From NCBI RefSeq assembly GCF_900635955.1, contig NZ_LR134201.1:2046001-2110000 (forward strand): a DNA stretch of 64,000 bases. The letters run 5' to 3'. Numbering within the stretch: the stretch's first letter is position 1; the number at the start of each line of letters is the position of its first letter. The notes beneath the pieces were generated by a model that worked only from the letters and a program-made list of their open reading frames with translations, made no database searches and was not told where the DNA came from. The position numbers and the translations under genes are program-made. Of this stretch, positions 44,535-54,463 are shown piece after piece. Source of the stretch: Cedecea lapagei. Lineage in GTDB: Bacteria > Pseudomonadota > Gammaproteobacteria > Enterobacterales > Enterobacteriaceae.

Positions 44535-47500
44535 AATACCCCCGTTATTAGCCCGTGCTGATACCTCAAGACGCCATTTTCGTCCCTGACGCTAGTGGTT
44601 ATATTTGTCTGCTTCATCGCCCCCTTACCATCAGTGCCAAAGTTCTGCATAGTCCCATCCTTGCCCCACTTCCATCCCGAAACGCCAGCGACATAATTGC
44701 TAGATTGCAGAGTGTCGGTGATTTTTGCAAAGTCGATGCTGGCATTGCGGAAGAATGCGTCGTTAATAAATACCTGGCCGTTCTGAATAACAAACGGTAA
44801 AGAAACAGTCCCGCCAACCTGGCTCATAATTGCAAACCTGTCAGCCAGCGCGATTATTTGTGACTGCGTAATACCGGACTCGTTGCCAATACCGATCCCG
44901 ATTCCGGCCATGTACGAGTGGCCATTTGCATCCACAGCGACCTTAATCGTGCGCGATGCATTTAAATTACCGTTGATATCGGCAATGATTTTGGAGTTGT
45001 CTGAAATTACAGCCTGTTGCCCCTCGACAGTGACAGTGAGTGAGTTAATTTTCGTCGCTGATACCTGGGAGTAATCAGCCATGACCTGCGCGAAGTCCGT
45101 AGAATTAGCGCTCCCGCCACCCGCGCTCGCATCCAGCGTTTTAAGCGACTCAGCAACGGCTTTGCTGGCATCGGCCATCACGTTATCGACGCGCTCAATC
45201 CCAGCTTTGTTATCGCCGTATTGCACGCTCATCGTCGTGCGCATATTGACCTGAGCAAGAGTGTTAGTGATAAGCGCGATGGCATTATTCTGGGCGCCGG
45301 CAGAGCCTCGTTCGGTCTGGGCTGCAAGCTCACTCAGTCGGGATGACATTGCAGAATCCAGGGTTGTCACCGCCTGATCCAGCTCAGTTATAGACGCGGT
45401 ATTTTCAGCCCCCACCGCAGCCGCGGCGTCGGCTTTGTCAGACACTACTTTCGTTGCCGCAGTGAGCTGATTAACCGCTGTCGCTCGAGCTTCCTTCTCA
45501 TCTGCAATGGCCTGGCGAACCTCAGTTACTCCAGCGGAATTTTGCTCTGTCTCAGCCTCAAGTCGCTTCACATCAGTTACGCGAGCTTCCGTCTCGTTCG
45601 CAATGACTTCGCGCAGCTGCTCGAACGTAGCTGAGTTAGCGCCGTTCTGAGCTGTCTGGCGGGTGACAACGTCTGCAATTGCCATCGCGTTGTGGATGAT
45701 GGCTTCTGCTGTCTGCTTGTTTGAGCCCACCGCTGCCGCAAGGCCATCGGCGTTATCCTTTATCGCCCCCGCCAGCTCCGCTATCTTCTCACTACTATCG
45801 ACAGCGTTTTCGATTAAGTCTTTGAAAACGTCAGACTCTTCTATTTCCTTAAGGATTTGATCCGTGATTTCTCCAAAGTCATCCTCTGGCTTTCCTTCAG
45901 CCTGGATAAACCCAGACACACCAAATGCGTTGCGAGTCCTGACATACACGTAATAGGTGTGGTCGACTTTTAACTGGCCTATGGTCCACTGGAAACCTCG
46001 GCCAAGGAACTGAGCCTTATCTTCAATTTCATTGAAGTCTGATATTGGAGTTTCGCCTGAATACCAGAACTCAAAGCTTGTATCTGAGGAAAGGGTTACC
46101 GCCACCACAGGTATGATGGTTGCCTGGAGTACTGCAGGAACCCACCGCACAGAACTTGGCGCAACCGGAGAGCCAATAACAAGACTCACCTGTGTTTCAG
46201 CGCCCTTCATTCCGTTGTCGTTGCGGCCACGAACACCCAACGAGTAGCGCCCTGCATCTATCCCGTAAAACTCATAACGGAACTGTTCTGTTTCGTACTG
46301 CGATACAACCTTCCCATCTTCGGTGTATACGGTCAGCTCGAAGGTGATTTTGCGCGTTGTGGTCGCCGTCTCCCAGGTGGCAGTAACCTGAACTGTCTCT
46401 GAATTGGTGTTGATAATGCGCAGGTTTTCGATGTTCGGGACGCGATAACCATTTAGGGTATCATTCGGTATCTCGAAGACTGCACCTTCATCAACAACGG
46501 CCTGCTTATTTGGGTCGTGAAGCCCTGCAGTTATGCTGTAGACGGAGTTGTTTTCTGTCTCTGCAACGCCAAGGATTTTCCACAGTCGCGTTTTGACTTT
46601 CGCTGTTGAGATAACGAATACAGTGCCGTCTTTAACCCACGCAGGAACGGTGCGAAGCGTGATTTTATCGCCGGACACGCTGGCAATTTCGTACTTAACC
46701 AACTTCCCGTTGCTTCCCATAATGGACATGCCATCACCAGAGCTAGCAAGCTCAGATACATCAGCGTCGACGGTAATGGTAGAGCCAGAGTGAGATATGA
46801 TACGACCACCGAGACGCGCTGCAGCGTGGTTGTTATCCATTACCTCAACAATGTCACCTGGCGTGAAAGCGATAGCATCACGGGCCATCTGGAACGTTAC
46901 GCGCTTGTTCTCGCGCTTTGCCGTTTCCAGCAACCACTTACCAGCCCGCCACGCCTGGCCGCGAGATGTCGCACCGAATGCCTCAATGGTTGTTTCGTTG
47001 TACTTCCCACTTTGGCTTATCAACGTGTCGTCCGATACGTATTCCTTTGCGTCCTGCCAGCCGTTATTTGGATCGGTCCATGAAACCACAACAGCGTTAT
47101 ATCTCTCAGACTGTTTCACTGAGCTATAGCTGAATTTCCCATCCACTACGTTAGCGTTACTGATAGCTGCTATCGGGTCTTGAGGGGCGTCAAGCATCAC
47201 GGTTAGGCGCATGCCATCCCACAGCGCAACGCCGCGAAACATCCCGGCAATCTTATCCAGTATTTCTCGAGCGCTGGATTGTTCTGTGATGTAGGCATTG
47301 AGAATATGACGCGGCTCTTTACCGCCATACCCATCGTTTACCAGCTGGTCGCAGTATTGGGAAAGGATATAGAGCGAACCGTCATCAACATCGATGTAGC
47401 CTGCCCGGCGAGCCAGGCCGAATCGATTGTTTGTCACTAGCGCCCTGAAAAGCCAGGCTGGGTTATTCGTCCATGCCTTCTTGAAGCCGCCAAGCCACAG

Positions 47501-48283
47501 GCCGGTATAAGTTCGAGAAACCGGATCGTAATTATCCGGAACATCAACAATCAGCCCGCGCAAATGATAAGTGCGCGTCGGAGTGTCGGTGTACTGGTCG
47601 CGGTCAATGACGGCTCCAACTACCGCACTAAAAGGATAAGATAGGTTGTCGTCAGTGATTTCAGTATAACTATTCCATACGGTTCCGTTGCTCAACAGGT
47701 CACTGGTGCTGTCTGGTGTAATACGGCGAACACGAATATCAAATGGTTTCGCTTCCGGCGCATCTATCACATGCGCCTCCAGGTATTCACCGGAAATCTT
47801 GTTAGGACCAATGGTTACTGTTTTAACTGGCTGGAAAGCGCTGTTACCGGTGCGTACGTCAATGGACATGGAAACTGATGTGTTCTTCTGGTTTCCCTTA
47901 GTGTCCTGCTCCACAAGGCTACGCACGCCGATATTCAGACGAACCCTTGTCACATCAACATCAGAAACAGTCCTTACCAGCGGCGTATTAAAAGTGACAT
48001 CGTTGTTGACGATGGTTGTCGCCTCAATCGCCGAAAAACCATTAATCGGAGACTGAGTTTCAGAGCCTGGCCGCCATGCCACACTTACGCCGTTGATGTT
48101 GGTGTCGCCATTAACACTGGTTACCGGCGTCTTGTTAAGCAGGAAGGACGAAAGATGGCTTTGGTCTACAGGCCCGTATATTGGCCCCTCGCTGATAAGG
48201 TCGAGCACCTTCAGGAATTGCTTTGAGCGCAGGTTATCGTTAATGAGTGTTGGTGTTGAAGCCTTGCCGCCGCCTGATGACAT
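44531..48283 (-). CDS. J: Tail tip host-specificity protein J
   Basis: This protein of about 1250 residues forms the tail tip and contacts the receptor. It opens MSSGGGKASTPTLINDNLRS and reaches ISEGPIYGPVD, the lambda J N-terminal signature. Fibronectin-like domains follow in the middle (VQVTATWETATTTRKITFEL). The C-terminal third is rich in helical Ala/Glu repeats and ends in a receptor-binding region (SGWKWGKDGTMQNFGTDGKG). The frame extends upstream to GTG 48310, but that start lies within a hairpin. ATG 48283 has GGAGAA at the right distance. Confidence 0.92.
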   Translation of the reverse strand: MSSGGGKASTPTLINDNLRSKQFLKVLDLISEGPIYGPVDQSHLSSFLLNKTPVTSVNGDTNINGVSVAWRPGSETQSPINGFSAIEATTIVNNDVTFNTPLVRTVSDVDVTRVRLNIGVRSLVEQDTKGNQKNTSVSMSIDVRTGNSAFQPVKTVTIGPNKISGEYLEAHVIDAPEAKPFDIRVRRITPDSTSDLLSNGTVWNSYTEITDDNLSYPFSAVVGAVIDRDQYTDTPTRTYHLRGLIVDVPDNYDPVSRTYTGLWLGGFKKAWTNNPAWLFRALVTNNRFGLARRAGYIDVDDGSLYILSQYCDQLVNDGYGGKEPRHILNAYITEQSSAREILDKIAGMFRGVALWDGMRLTVMLDAPQDPIAAISNANVVDGKFSYSSVKQSERYNAVVVSWTDPNNGWQDAKEYVSDDTLISQSGKYNETTIEAFGATSRGQAWRAGKWLLETAKRENKRVTFQMARDAIAFTPGDIVEVMDNNHAAARLGGRIISHSGSTITVDADVSELASSGDGMSIMGSNGKLVKYEIASVSGDKITLRTVPAWVKDGTVFVISTAKVKTRLWKILGVAETENNSVYSITAGLHDPNKQAVVDEGAVFEIPNDTLNGYRVPNIENLRIINTNSETVQVTATWETATTTRKITFELTVYTEDGKVVSQYETEQFRYEFYGIDAGRYSLGVRGRNDNGMKGAETQVSLVIGSPVAPSSVRWVPAVLQATIIPVVAVTLSSDTSFEFWYSGETPISDFNEIEDKAQFLGRGFQWTIGQLKVDHTYYVYVRTRNAFGVSGFIQAEGKPEDDFGEITDQILKEIEESDVFKDLIENAVDSSEKIAELAGAIKDNADGLAAAVGSNKQTAEAIIHNAMAIADVVTRQTAQNGANSATFEQLREVIANETEARVTDVKRLEAETEQNSAGVTEVRQAIADEKEARATAVNQLTAATKVVSDKADAAAAVGAENTASITELDQAVTTLDSAMSSRLSELAAQTERGSAGAQNNAIALITNTLAQVNMRTTMSVQYGDNKAGIERVDNVMADASKAVAESLKTLDASAGGGSANSTDFAQVMADYSQVSATKINSLTVTVEGQQAVISDNSKIIADINGNLNASRTIKVAVDANGHSYMAGIGIGIGNESGITQSQIIALADRFAIMSQVGGTVSLPFVIQNGQVFINDAFFRNASIDFAKITDTLQSSNYVAGVSGWKWGKDGTMQNFGTDGKGAMKQTNITTSVRDENGVLRYQHGLITGVF

Positions 48284-48300
48284 CGCGTTCTCCGGAAATA

Positions 48301-48321
48301 AAAAAGCCACCCGGAGGTGGC
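48301..48321 (-). terminator. Intrinsic hairpin between I and J
   Basis: GCCACC/GGTGGC stem with CGGA loop (48306-48321). A-rich sequence on the plus strand gives U after the stem on the minus transcript. It is one base different from the hairpin at 50231. Confidence 0.65.
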
Positions 48322-48324
48322 CTG

Positions 48325-48849
48325 TTAGCTAATCGACTCTTGCCAGTCCATATTGTTTGTCGTGTCTATCCCGAGGGATATGACATTACTGCCGACGACC
48401 ATTTCTCCAAGAAGGATTGGAACTGGCCTACCCTGTCCTATTCGGTTTTCAGCGCTGGTAAATGAGTTGTTTGTGATGCTGTTTGTTTGCGCAGCCTCTG
48501 CTGAAGTTCTGTTTTTCAGGTTTCTCGCCATATAAACCGAATAGGCAACCGAAGCCACGGTAACGGCCACAAGAACCCACGCGGCCACTCCAATGGCTGA
48601 CCCTTCAATTACTGGCACAAATAGAACTGTCGAGCCTGGCTTCAGTTCTCTGTCCATCTGCCAGTCTATCGAATCCTCAGATATCTCCTCCCCAGCTAGA
48701 CGCAACCTCACTCGTGTTTTCATAAGGTCTTTCTTAAGCTCCGGGCATTGGGCAATCAGAAGCCTTAGCCCTTGGGCGGGAGTGAAAACGTTCATAGTGA
48801 TTTGGCGGAAATGTCTTCGTAAATTCCCCGCAAATCTAAAGATGAGCAT
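48325..48849 (-). CDS. I: Tail assembly protein I
   Basis: The product of about 174 residues matches the lambda gpI family: an N-terminal ubiquitin-like part (LIFRFAGNLRRHFRQ, QGLRLLIAQCP), then a hydrophobic stretch (AIGVAAWVLVAVTVASVAYS), and a C-terminal ENRIGQGRPVPILLGEMVVG. It assists tail-tip assembly. ATG 48849 has GGAGA eight bases upstream. ATG 48864 is also in frame. The start overlaps the end of the K-like gene. Confidence 0.82.
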   Translation of the reverse strand: MLIFRFAGNLRRHFRQITMNVFTPAQGLRLLIAQCPELKKDLMKTRVRLRLAGEEISEDSIDWQMDRELKPGSTVLFVPVIEGSAIGVAAWVLVAVTVASVAYSVYMARNLKNRTSAEAAQTNSITNNSFTSAENRIGQGRPVPILLGEMVVGSNVISLGIDTTNNMDWQESIS

Positions 48850-49511
48850 TGGTGATGTCTCCATATGGAATGTGTTTGCCGCATGTACGCAAGTCTGTAG
48901 GGCTCACTCCGACTGATATACCCCTGGCAATCGTGATGAAGAACCCTTCCATCGCCAAGATAAATCATCGCGTGACAAGGATCGCAACCGGGAAATGGAA
49001 CCCGGATGATGATATCGCCTGCCTGAATATCTTCTGCAGCCACCGCGATAAACCCGTTAACTTCGAGGTTTTTAAGGTATAGGTTCTCGCCTCGCAGCCA
49101 CCACCCGTTAGTGCGCTCGAAGTCTGGCAAATCAATTCCGCACAGGTGGTAAGCATCCCTGAAGATGGAATAGCAATCAGATGTCCCGTGCTCGAACTTA
49201 CGCCCCAGCAGGTGCGGCACCGGCCTGAACTTCATTAGTCGGCCATTGGCTGCCAGCCACCATTCAAGCCCCGTCGCCAGTTGAGCTCGACGGTCATTAG
49301 CTGAAAGCACCGGGCCGCCTGCCGGATGCGAGTGAATTACTGCGGTTACTTCACCTTCATCTTCTGCTGCCAGCCAGTCATAATCATTGATGCGGAACTG
49401 GTTATGCGGCTCGGGATGTGCGTTACGACAGCGAAAAAGGCGATTGCCGTCGATGATCAGACCGCACACTTCATCCTGCGACGTTGCCGCATAGTCGATA
49501 CACTCTTGCAT
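48792..49511 (-). CDS. K: Tail tip endopeptidase K (JAMM plus NlpC/P60)
   Basis: The product of 239 residues has an N-terminal JAB/MPN domain with VIHSHPAGGPVLSANDRRAQ (metal ligands His-x-His and Asp). The C-terminal NlpC/P60 domain has the nucleophile Cys in HGTSDCYSIFRDAYH and its His in PCHAMIYLGDG. It processes the tail tip and probably cuts peptidoglycan at infection. The start is ATG 49511 (MQECIDYAATSQ), behind AGAAGG and overlapping the L stop. The longer frame is not supported. Confidence 0.88.
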   Translation of the reverse strand: MQECIDYAATSQDEVCGLIIDGNRLFRCRNAHPEPHNQFRINDYDWLAAEDEGEVTAVIHSHPAGGPVLSANDRRAQLATGLEWWLAANGRLMKFRPVPHLLGRKFEHGTSDCYSIFRDAYHLCGIDLPDFERTNGWWLRGENLYLKNLEVNGFIAVAAEDIQAGDIIIRVPFPGCDPCHAMIYLGDGRVLHHDCQGYISRSEPYRLAYMRQTHSIWRHHQCSSLDLRGIYEDISAKSL

Positions 49512-50216
49512 CAGGAAACCTTCTGAGAGCCAGGGAAACTGCTGATTGGCATTGGTTCGGGGCGTTTGAATCGCATCCTGCAACCAGATCGACGGTGAGA
49601 GCACCGGTCACGGTTCGGGTCGATTGTTGGACTGTCTCGCTCATCTGCTACTGGCGGCCCGTCATAGCGACAGCCTTCCCCCCCGGTACACCCACTGACA
49701 CACGTCAGCCAGAATTGTCCGCGCCGGGATAATTGCGTTATCGCAGTCAACAGGAGTGGCCAGTGAGTAAGTGACCTGCTCAAATGTCTCTTCGGTCATC
49801 TCTTCCACGATGTAGCGGGATACTGCCTCCTTTGTGGGGTCGGCATCAGGGTTGCCGTTCGGGAAGTTAACCGCGTCAAGATGTTTAACCGGAACCTGGC
49901 GGCGGGTAATGACGACTCCTAGCATGTCGTCAAAGTCGCTGTTAATACCCGTTATAAGGCCAGAAACGTTTGCCACTGCCATCGTTGGCCGCGCATACGT
50001 CCCTTCGTTTTTCATCTCAAAGCCTTCGACTGCTATCGGGTAAGCCGGGTATGCCCGCCCCTTCCAGATTACGTCAGTGTAGAAGCCATTCGCTCCTGAA
50101 TGGAAGCGAACAACGTCGCCGCCATAAGGCTGCAGGTCTGCCTCAAACAGGTCGATAAACGCGCCAACGCCAGCGTCAACGCTCTCAATAATTAATTCTG
50201 CTGGTATGTCGCGCAC
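49511..50216 (-). pseudogene. L: Minor tail protein L, frameshifted in a G7 run
   Basis: From ATG 50216 the product matches lambda gpL (RDIPAELIIESVDAG, VANVSGLITGINSDFDDMLG, DAVNFPNGNPDADP). It reaches DVCQWVYRG and then stops at 49662 after GGRLSL. One frame over, the expected Cys-rich end continues (EGCRYDGPPVADE, NRDRCSHRRSGCRMRF) to a TGA at 49511-49513. Seven C on the plus strand at 49678-49684 should be six. The Cys residues of the lost part bind an iron-sulfur cluster in lambda L. A sequencing error is likely, since the downstream frame is perfectly preserved. Confidence 0.85.
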
Positions 50217-50230
50217 GGATAACTCCCATT

Positions 50231-50252
50231 AAAAAGCCACCCTGAGGTGGCT
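50231..50252 (-). terminator. Intrinsic hairpin between M and L
   Basis: AGCCACC/GGTGGCT stem with CTGA loop, followed on the minus strand by U5. It is a one-mismatch copy of the hairpin at 48301-48321. Confidence 0.65.
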
Positions 50253-50601
50253 ATCGTGGTACCTGTTCAAATGTGGCCGTAAGTTCGTAGTGTGGCCCGG
50301 TCTTTGTGGTGCTCCACGACCGGCACACAAACAGTAGTTGCACTCCAGTGTCAGATGGCGTCCAGTAGAACGCCTCCACAGACATTCTGGCTTTCAGGAA
50401 GACATCGACAGCCTTAGCGATGTTAGCTCTACCGCACAGGCCATCAGTTCCTTTGAAGGTCAGCGAGTAGCTATCCATTAAAGGATTGATGCCTTTTACC
50501 TGCCGCTGCTCATAACCGTCGCCAAGCTTAACCACTGCAACGTTTGGCTGCCTGCTGACGGTGTAGCCTCGCTCAGGCTTCCAGGTGAATATCTCAGGCA
50601 T
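50251..50601 (-). CDS. M: Minor tail protein M
   Basis: The 116-residue protein matches lambda gpM: FTWKPERGYTVSRQPNVAVV, KLGDGYEQRQVKGINPLMDS, SVEAFYWTPSD and LTATFEQVPR at the end. It joins the tail tip to the tube. It abuts the tape-measure gene by one base. Confidence 0.88.
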   Translation of the reverse strand: MPEIFTWKPERGYTVSRQPNVAVVKLGDGYEQRQVKGINPLMDSYSLTFKGTDGLCGRANIAKAVDVFLKARMSVEAFYWTPSDTGVQLLFVCRSWSTTKTGPHYELTATFEQVPR

Positions 50602-53600
50602 TATCTGCTCCTCTGCAGTAGTCCGTTTGGCCGCTGCTGGTCGCGTATGGTGTTAAGGCTGACTTGCTTCATCATGGTGGACATCTTCGCCATTGTCGCG
50701 TCATCAATGCCGCCTGTGGTGTTTATTTCGAAGGTGATGTGCTGAACGATGCTATTTACCTCTCCGCCTCCGCCCTGCATATCCTTATTGCTGATCACCT
50801 TCCCGTTATCGCCAGGAATCATGTACTGCTTACCGGAGTTGGCCTGGTAAATCTCAGGCATGCCACCCTCACCTACGCGATACATTTCACCGGCAGATAC
50901 CGGGCCGCCATTTTTACGGGCTCCGGCCACTGCCATACCTTTGGCAGCGAGAAGAGAGCCACTATAAGCGGCTTGGCCTACACCCGCCGCGCTTCCCATT
51001 GTTGCTATGGATGCGCTCACTGCGGCTGGAGCCCATGCAGATGCTGCTAAAGTAGCCTGTGCGGTGGTTGATGCTAGTGCGGCTGTTGCGGCTGCCTGCC
51101 CCATTACCTGAGCTTTCACCCACTCGATACCCATCTGAACGAAACTACTTATGACGCTGTTCAGGATGGTTGTGCCGATGTTTGCGAATGCCTCCTGCAG
51201 GCTTTGAGTCCCGTTGATAAGTCCTGTGAGAGCACTGGATGCGCCACTTTGAAGGCCATCAAGAGAGGCTGCCAGCAGTTCGTTTGATTGGCTCTGATTG
51301 CGGAAAATCTCCCACTGAGCATCAAGTCGCTGCTGCTCGTATTGCCGGTCAGCGGCATTCCTTAGCTCTAGCGCCTGTTGATGAGAAATAACCCCTTGTT
51401 GTTCAAACTGCTGGATAAGAGCCAGCTTGCGGGCGTTCTCGTTAGCCAACTGCTGAACCGGATCAACCGACCCTGCTGCCTCCTGCTGTGGGCTAACAAT
51501 CGCATCAGATCGTATCTTCGCGAGATTGGCCTGGTGCTGTTGCTCTGCTCTCTCAGTGGCCTGATTGAACTCGTCCTGAGTTATCTTCTTAGCGTCGAGA
51601 GCTGTCTTTAGGTCTTTAGTCTCTTGCGTGTAGCGAGTTGATTCCTGTCGCTCCGGGATAAGCTTCTCGGCTGCCGCCTGGGCTTTAATTGCGTTAGCCG
51701 TATCCCATATTTCTGCTGCATAATCTCCGGCTTGTTTCTTCTGAGCTTCGGTAGCACCTTTACCGAGGGAAAGCTGAGCATTCAGGATTGTCTGCTCTCT
51801 GCTTAGCTCTTTCGTGGATTCAGCTGCTAGTTCCGACTTGCTTTTTAAATCTGAAAGCTTCTGAGCTGCTGATTCGGCCTGAGATGCTGACTTTTTACCT
51901 TCACTCTTCGCTTCCTTCTGAGCCTTGGTGTTCTTCTCAGTTTGGGCGTAACGATCCTGGAGTTGCTTTGTAACAGGGTCATTAGCAGTCAGCCCAACAT
52001 CTTCAGCGTCATACTGAGCCTGTAATCTTGCTCTGGCCTCACCCTCAAGTTTTGATAGAGCAAGGCGGCGCTCTGCGTTCTGAATCAGCTTCTTGGCTTC
52101 TGGTGATGGCTCTGGCTCTGCCGCTTTTCCAGATTCAGAAGCTTTTTTATTTAAAGAGTCCAGCGTCTGCATAGTTGCAGCCATTGCCGCAATCGCCGCC
52201 TCACTCGCATTTGGGATTTTTGTTCTCAGATTGTTTGCAAGAACATCAAACGCAGCATCAGACTCCTTGGCCTTGGTGTTGAGCTGGTCCTGAATTTCAG
52301 ACTGCTGCCCAAGCGTCTTATTCAGCTTATCTGTCGCATCACTTAGATCTCTTTTCCTCTGACTCAGAGTAAAGAACCATTTGTTAGCGTTTTTTACATA
52401 TCCGTTGTTGTTGTCTTGCTCCACGCCAAATTGTTTAGCAAGCGCGTTGTATTTCTCATACTCAGTCTGAGCCTCTTCCACCGATTGATTGAGATCGTCA
52501 ATCGCATCCCTTTGAGCTGATATCGACTTAGCAATATCACCCAAAGTCCCTTGCAGTTGAACCTGGTTCATCTCTCTCATTTTGGCAATTACACCATCGA
52601 GAGAGTCTGCGAAGTTAATGGATTCCTCTTTTGCCTGCTTGGCCTGCTGCCAGAAATAGAATATCGCTGATGCTGCCAGCATTGCAGCACCGGCAGGGCC
52701 ACCGATGAACGCAAGAGCGTTTCTCGCAAGAGTTGCCGATACCGCATAGGATTTATTCAGATTTGTCGCCAGCTCAGTGGCGGCTGCCAGCCTTGCTTTT
52801 GCTGCGGTAGCTGCGTTATCTGCAGCAGTGATCTTCTGCTGAATGGCTGCGTATTCGGCCTGATAACTGACAGCAAGACCGTATTGCTTGTTAATGGCTG
52901 ACTGCGTGGCTAACTGCCTAGCCTTTGCCTGCTCAGAAGCTATCGTTGCCTGGGCGTTTTTTATTTCAGCCTGAGCGCTTGCAATAGCCGCCTGGGTTGC
53001 CCTTATTTCCTCATCTCTCTGCTTAATAGTTGCAACGGCGTGAGTTACCTTGGCTTGAGTGGCCGCAGCTAATGATCCGACATACCGGCTGGCAATTACA
53101 GCCGAGAATACCGTAATTGCAGCAGTCGTTGCGTCTACCAGATTCTTCATCCCATCTTCGTTATCACTGAAGGAAAGGATTGCATCTGCAGCACTGATAA
53201 GACCGTTAGTGAATGACTGTAGAGCCCCTGTCTGATTTTCTGCAGCAACGAGAACAGCTGTGATTGCTGTCTTAATTCTCACGCTGGCATCGGTGAGGTT
53301 ATTGGACATCCCCTTTGCTGATTCAGCGTTTGCATCAAGAGATTGCTTAAGGCCTTCTGTAAGTTGTTTTGCTGAGAGCTTCCCTGCAGCACCAAGCGCT
53401 CGAACATCAGCAGCTGACTTGTTGCTAGCGCTGGCAATATCTTCAATCACGCTTGGTATTGCTGATGTAATGGATTCCCACTGATCAGCAGAAACCTTTC
53501 CGGTATTAATAGACTTTGTGAAAGCGTTAATTGCTGAGCTGGCCCGGTCGGCACTGGCGGCGTTTTTAACAAATGCATAGGACATTGAGTCCTGAACATC

Positions 53601-53990
53601 GATTGCCTGCTGAGTTGAATATCCCATGCTGCGAAGGCCATCAGCACTGCGGATGTAAAGTTCTTGCGCTTCTGATAGCGAACGGAAAGTGCCATTAGCA
53701 GTTTTCAGCAGGCGCTTTTGCACCATGTCGAATTCTTCGGTACTGGCGGTAGCCATGCGGACGCGATCAGCCATTTCCTGGTACTTCTGCACCATGCTAG
53801 CCATTTCACGCAGCGCGGAAGACGCAATAACGAGCTTAATGGTAGATGATAGGCGACTCAGACTGGTGTTTAGCGTGTCAGAGTTTTTTGATAGGGAATC
53901 CAGCTCACCCTTCGTCTTTCTGACTGACGCGATCAGATTTCCTGTTTCAAGATCTACTTCATAGTAGATACCACCCAAATCTTGAGCCAT
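50601..53990 (-). CDS. H: Tape measure protein
   Basis: The 1129-residue protein is mostly alpha helical and coiled coil (for example AQAEIKNAQATIASEQAKAR), with a hydrophobic segment near 430 (NALAFIGGPAGAAMLAASAI) and another near 1000-1050. The N-terminus (IYYEVDLETGNLIASVRKTK) and the TMP domain at about 85-250 (TANGTFRSLSEAQELYIRSA) are typical of lambda-like tape measures. It fixes tail length and helps eject DNA. The hairpin at 54008-54030 is just upstream. Confidence 0.9.
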   Translation of the reverse strand: MAQDLGGIYYEVDLETGNLIASVRKTKGELDSLSKNSDTLNTSLSRLSSTIKLVIASSALREMASMVQKYQEMADRVRMATASTEEFDMVQKRLLKTANGTFRSLSEAQELYIRSADGLRSMGYSTQQAIDVQDSMSYAFVKNAASADRASSAINAFTKSINTGKVSADQWESITSAIPSVIEDIASASNKSAADVRALGAAGKLSAKQLTEGLKQSLDANAESAKGMSNNLTDASVRIKTAITAVLVAAENQTGALQSFTNGLISAADAILSFSDNEDGMKNLVDATTAAITVFSAVIASRYVGSLAAATQAKVTHAVATIKQRDEEIRATQAAIASAQAEIKNAQATIASEQAKARQLATQSAINKQYGLAVSYQAEYAAIQQKITAADNAATAAKARLAAATELATNLNKSYAVSATLARNALAFIGGPAGAAMLAASAIFYFWQQAKQAKEESINFADSLDGVIAKMREMNQVQLQGTLGDIAKSISAQRDAIDDLNQSVEEAQTEYEKYNALAKQFGVEQDNNNGYVKNANKWFFTLSQRKRDLSDATDKLNKTLGQQSEIQDQLNTKAKESDAAFDVLANNLRTKIPNASEAAIAAMAATMQTLDSLNKKASESGKAAEPEPSPEAKKLIQNAERRLALSKLEGEARARLQAQYDAEDVGLTANDPVTKQLQDRYAQTEKNTKAQKEAKSEGKKSASQAESAAQKLSDLKSKSELAAESTKELSREQTILNAQLSLGKGATEAQKKQAGDYAAEIWDTANAIKAQAAAEKLIPERQESTRYTQETKDLKTALDAKKITQDEFNQATERAEQQHQANLAKIRSDAIVSPQQEAAGSVDPVQQLANENARKLALIQQFEQQGVISHQQALELRNAADRQYEQQRLDAQWEIFRNQSQSNELLAASLDGLQSGASSALTGLINGTQSLQEAFANIGTTILNSVISSFVQMGIEWVKAQVMGQAAATAALASTTAQATLAASAWAPAAVSASIATMGSAAGVGQAAYSGSLLAAKGMAVAGARKNGGPVSAGEMYRVGEGGMPEIYQANSGKQYMIPGDNGKVISNKDMQGGGGEVNSIVQHITFEINTTGGIDDATMAKMSTMMKQVSLNTIRDQQRPNGLLQRSR

Positions 53991-54007
53991 TTGCTATCTC
54001 CAAGCAT

Positions 54008-54030
54008 AAAAAAACCCCGCCGAAGCGAGG
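54008..54030 (-). terminator. Terminator between the lipoprotein moron and the tape measure gene
   Basis: CCCCGC/GCGAGG stem with one wobble (54015-54030), preceded by seven A on the plus strand. It reads as a U-tailed terminator on the minus transcript. Confidence 0.75.
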
Positions 54031-54049
54031 TCTATGAATTAACTGTTTG

Positions 54050-54433
54050 CTACACGCCATCTTCCCCACACGTACCCTTATACAAATTCATGGTGTCCGG
54101 CTTTTCGGTGGAAAAGACCTTCTTATCTACCACTGTGTAGGTTACGCCTTTGGAGAAGACACCCTTTGACTTCATGCTTATTGCTATGAAGAAAGGTGAA
54201 TATCCGGCATATGCGCCGTAACTGTTTTTGGCATTGACGTTTCCGCATACGAACCCACCAACAAGACCATCCTTCTCGCCCTGCTGTATGAAGCGCATGT
54301 GTCTGAATTTTGCGCTCTCAGGGTCTTTCATGTCGGAAGATACTTCTTTTTGTGCCAACTCTATCGCTTTATCAGCGCCCGGCTTACAACCAGTTAAAGC
54401 AATAAGTGCCAAAACCAGAAGATACTTTTTCAC
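54050..54433 (-). CDS. Phage-borne lipoprotein (moron)
   Basis: The 127-residue precursor has a signal MKKYLLVLALIALTGC (lipobox LTGC) and a mature part with KEVSSDMKDPESAKFRHMRF, GFVCGNVNAKNSYGAYAGY and a final KGTCGEDGV, with two Cys able to pair. It is not a tail component in known phages of this type. It is placed between the tail chaperone and tape-measure positions, with its own promoter and terminator. That suggests a lysogenic-conversion gene that modifies the host envelope or excludes other phages. The family is not recognised beyond this. Confidence 0.75.
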   Translation of the reverse strand: MKKYLLVLALIALTGCKPGADKAIELAQKEVSSDMKDPESAKFRHMRFIQQGEKDGLVGGFVCGNVNAKNSYGAYAGYSPFFIAISMKSKGVFSKGVTYTVVDKKVFSTEKPDTMNLYKGTCGEDGV

Positions 54434-54463
54434 ATCCCTATCCCCGCAAGTAAAAGTAAGGAA

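Noticed and set aside
44531..48310. J starting at GTG 48310
   Set aside because: The GTG lies inside the hairpin at 48301-48321. ATG 48283 has GGAGAA and gives the lambda-like N-terminus.
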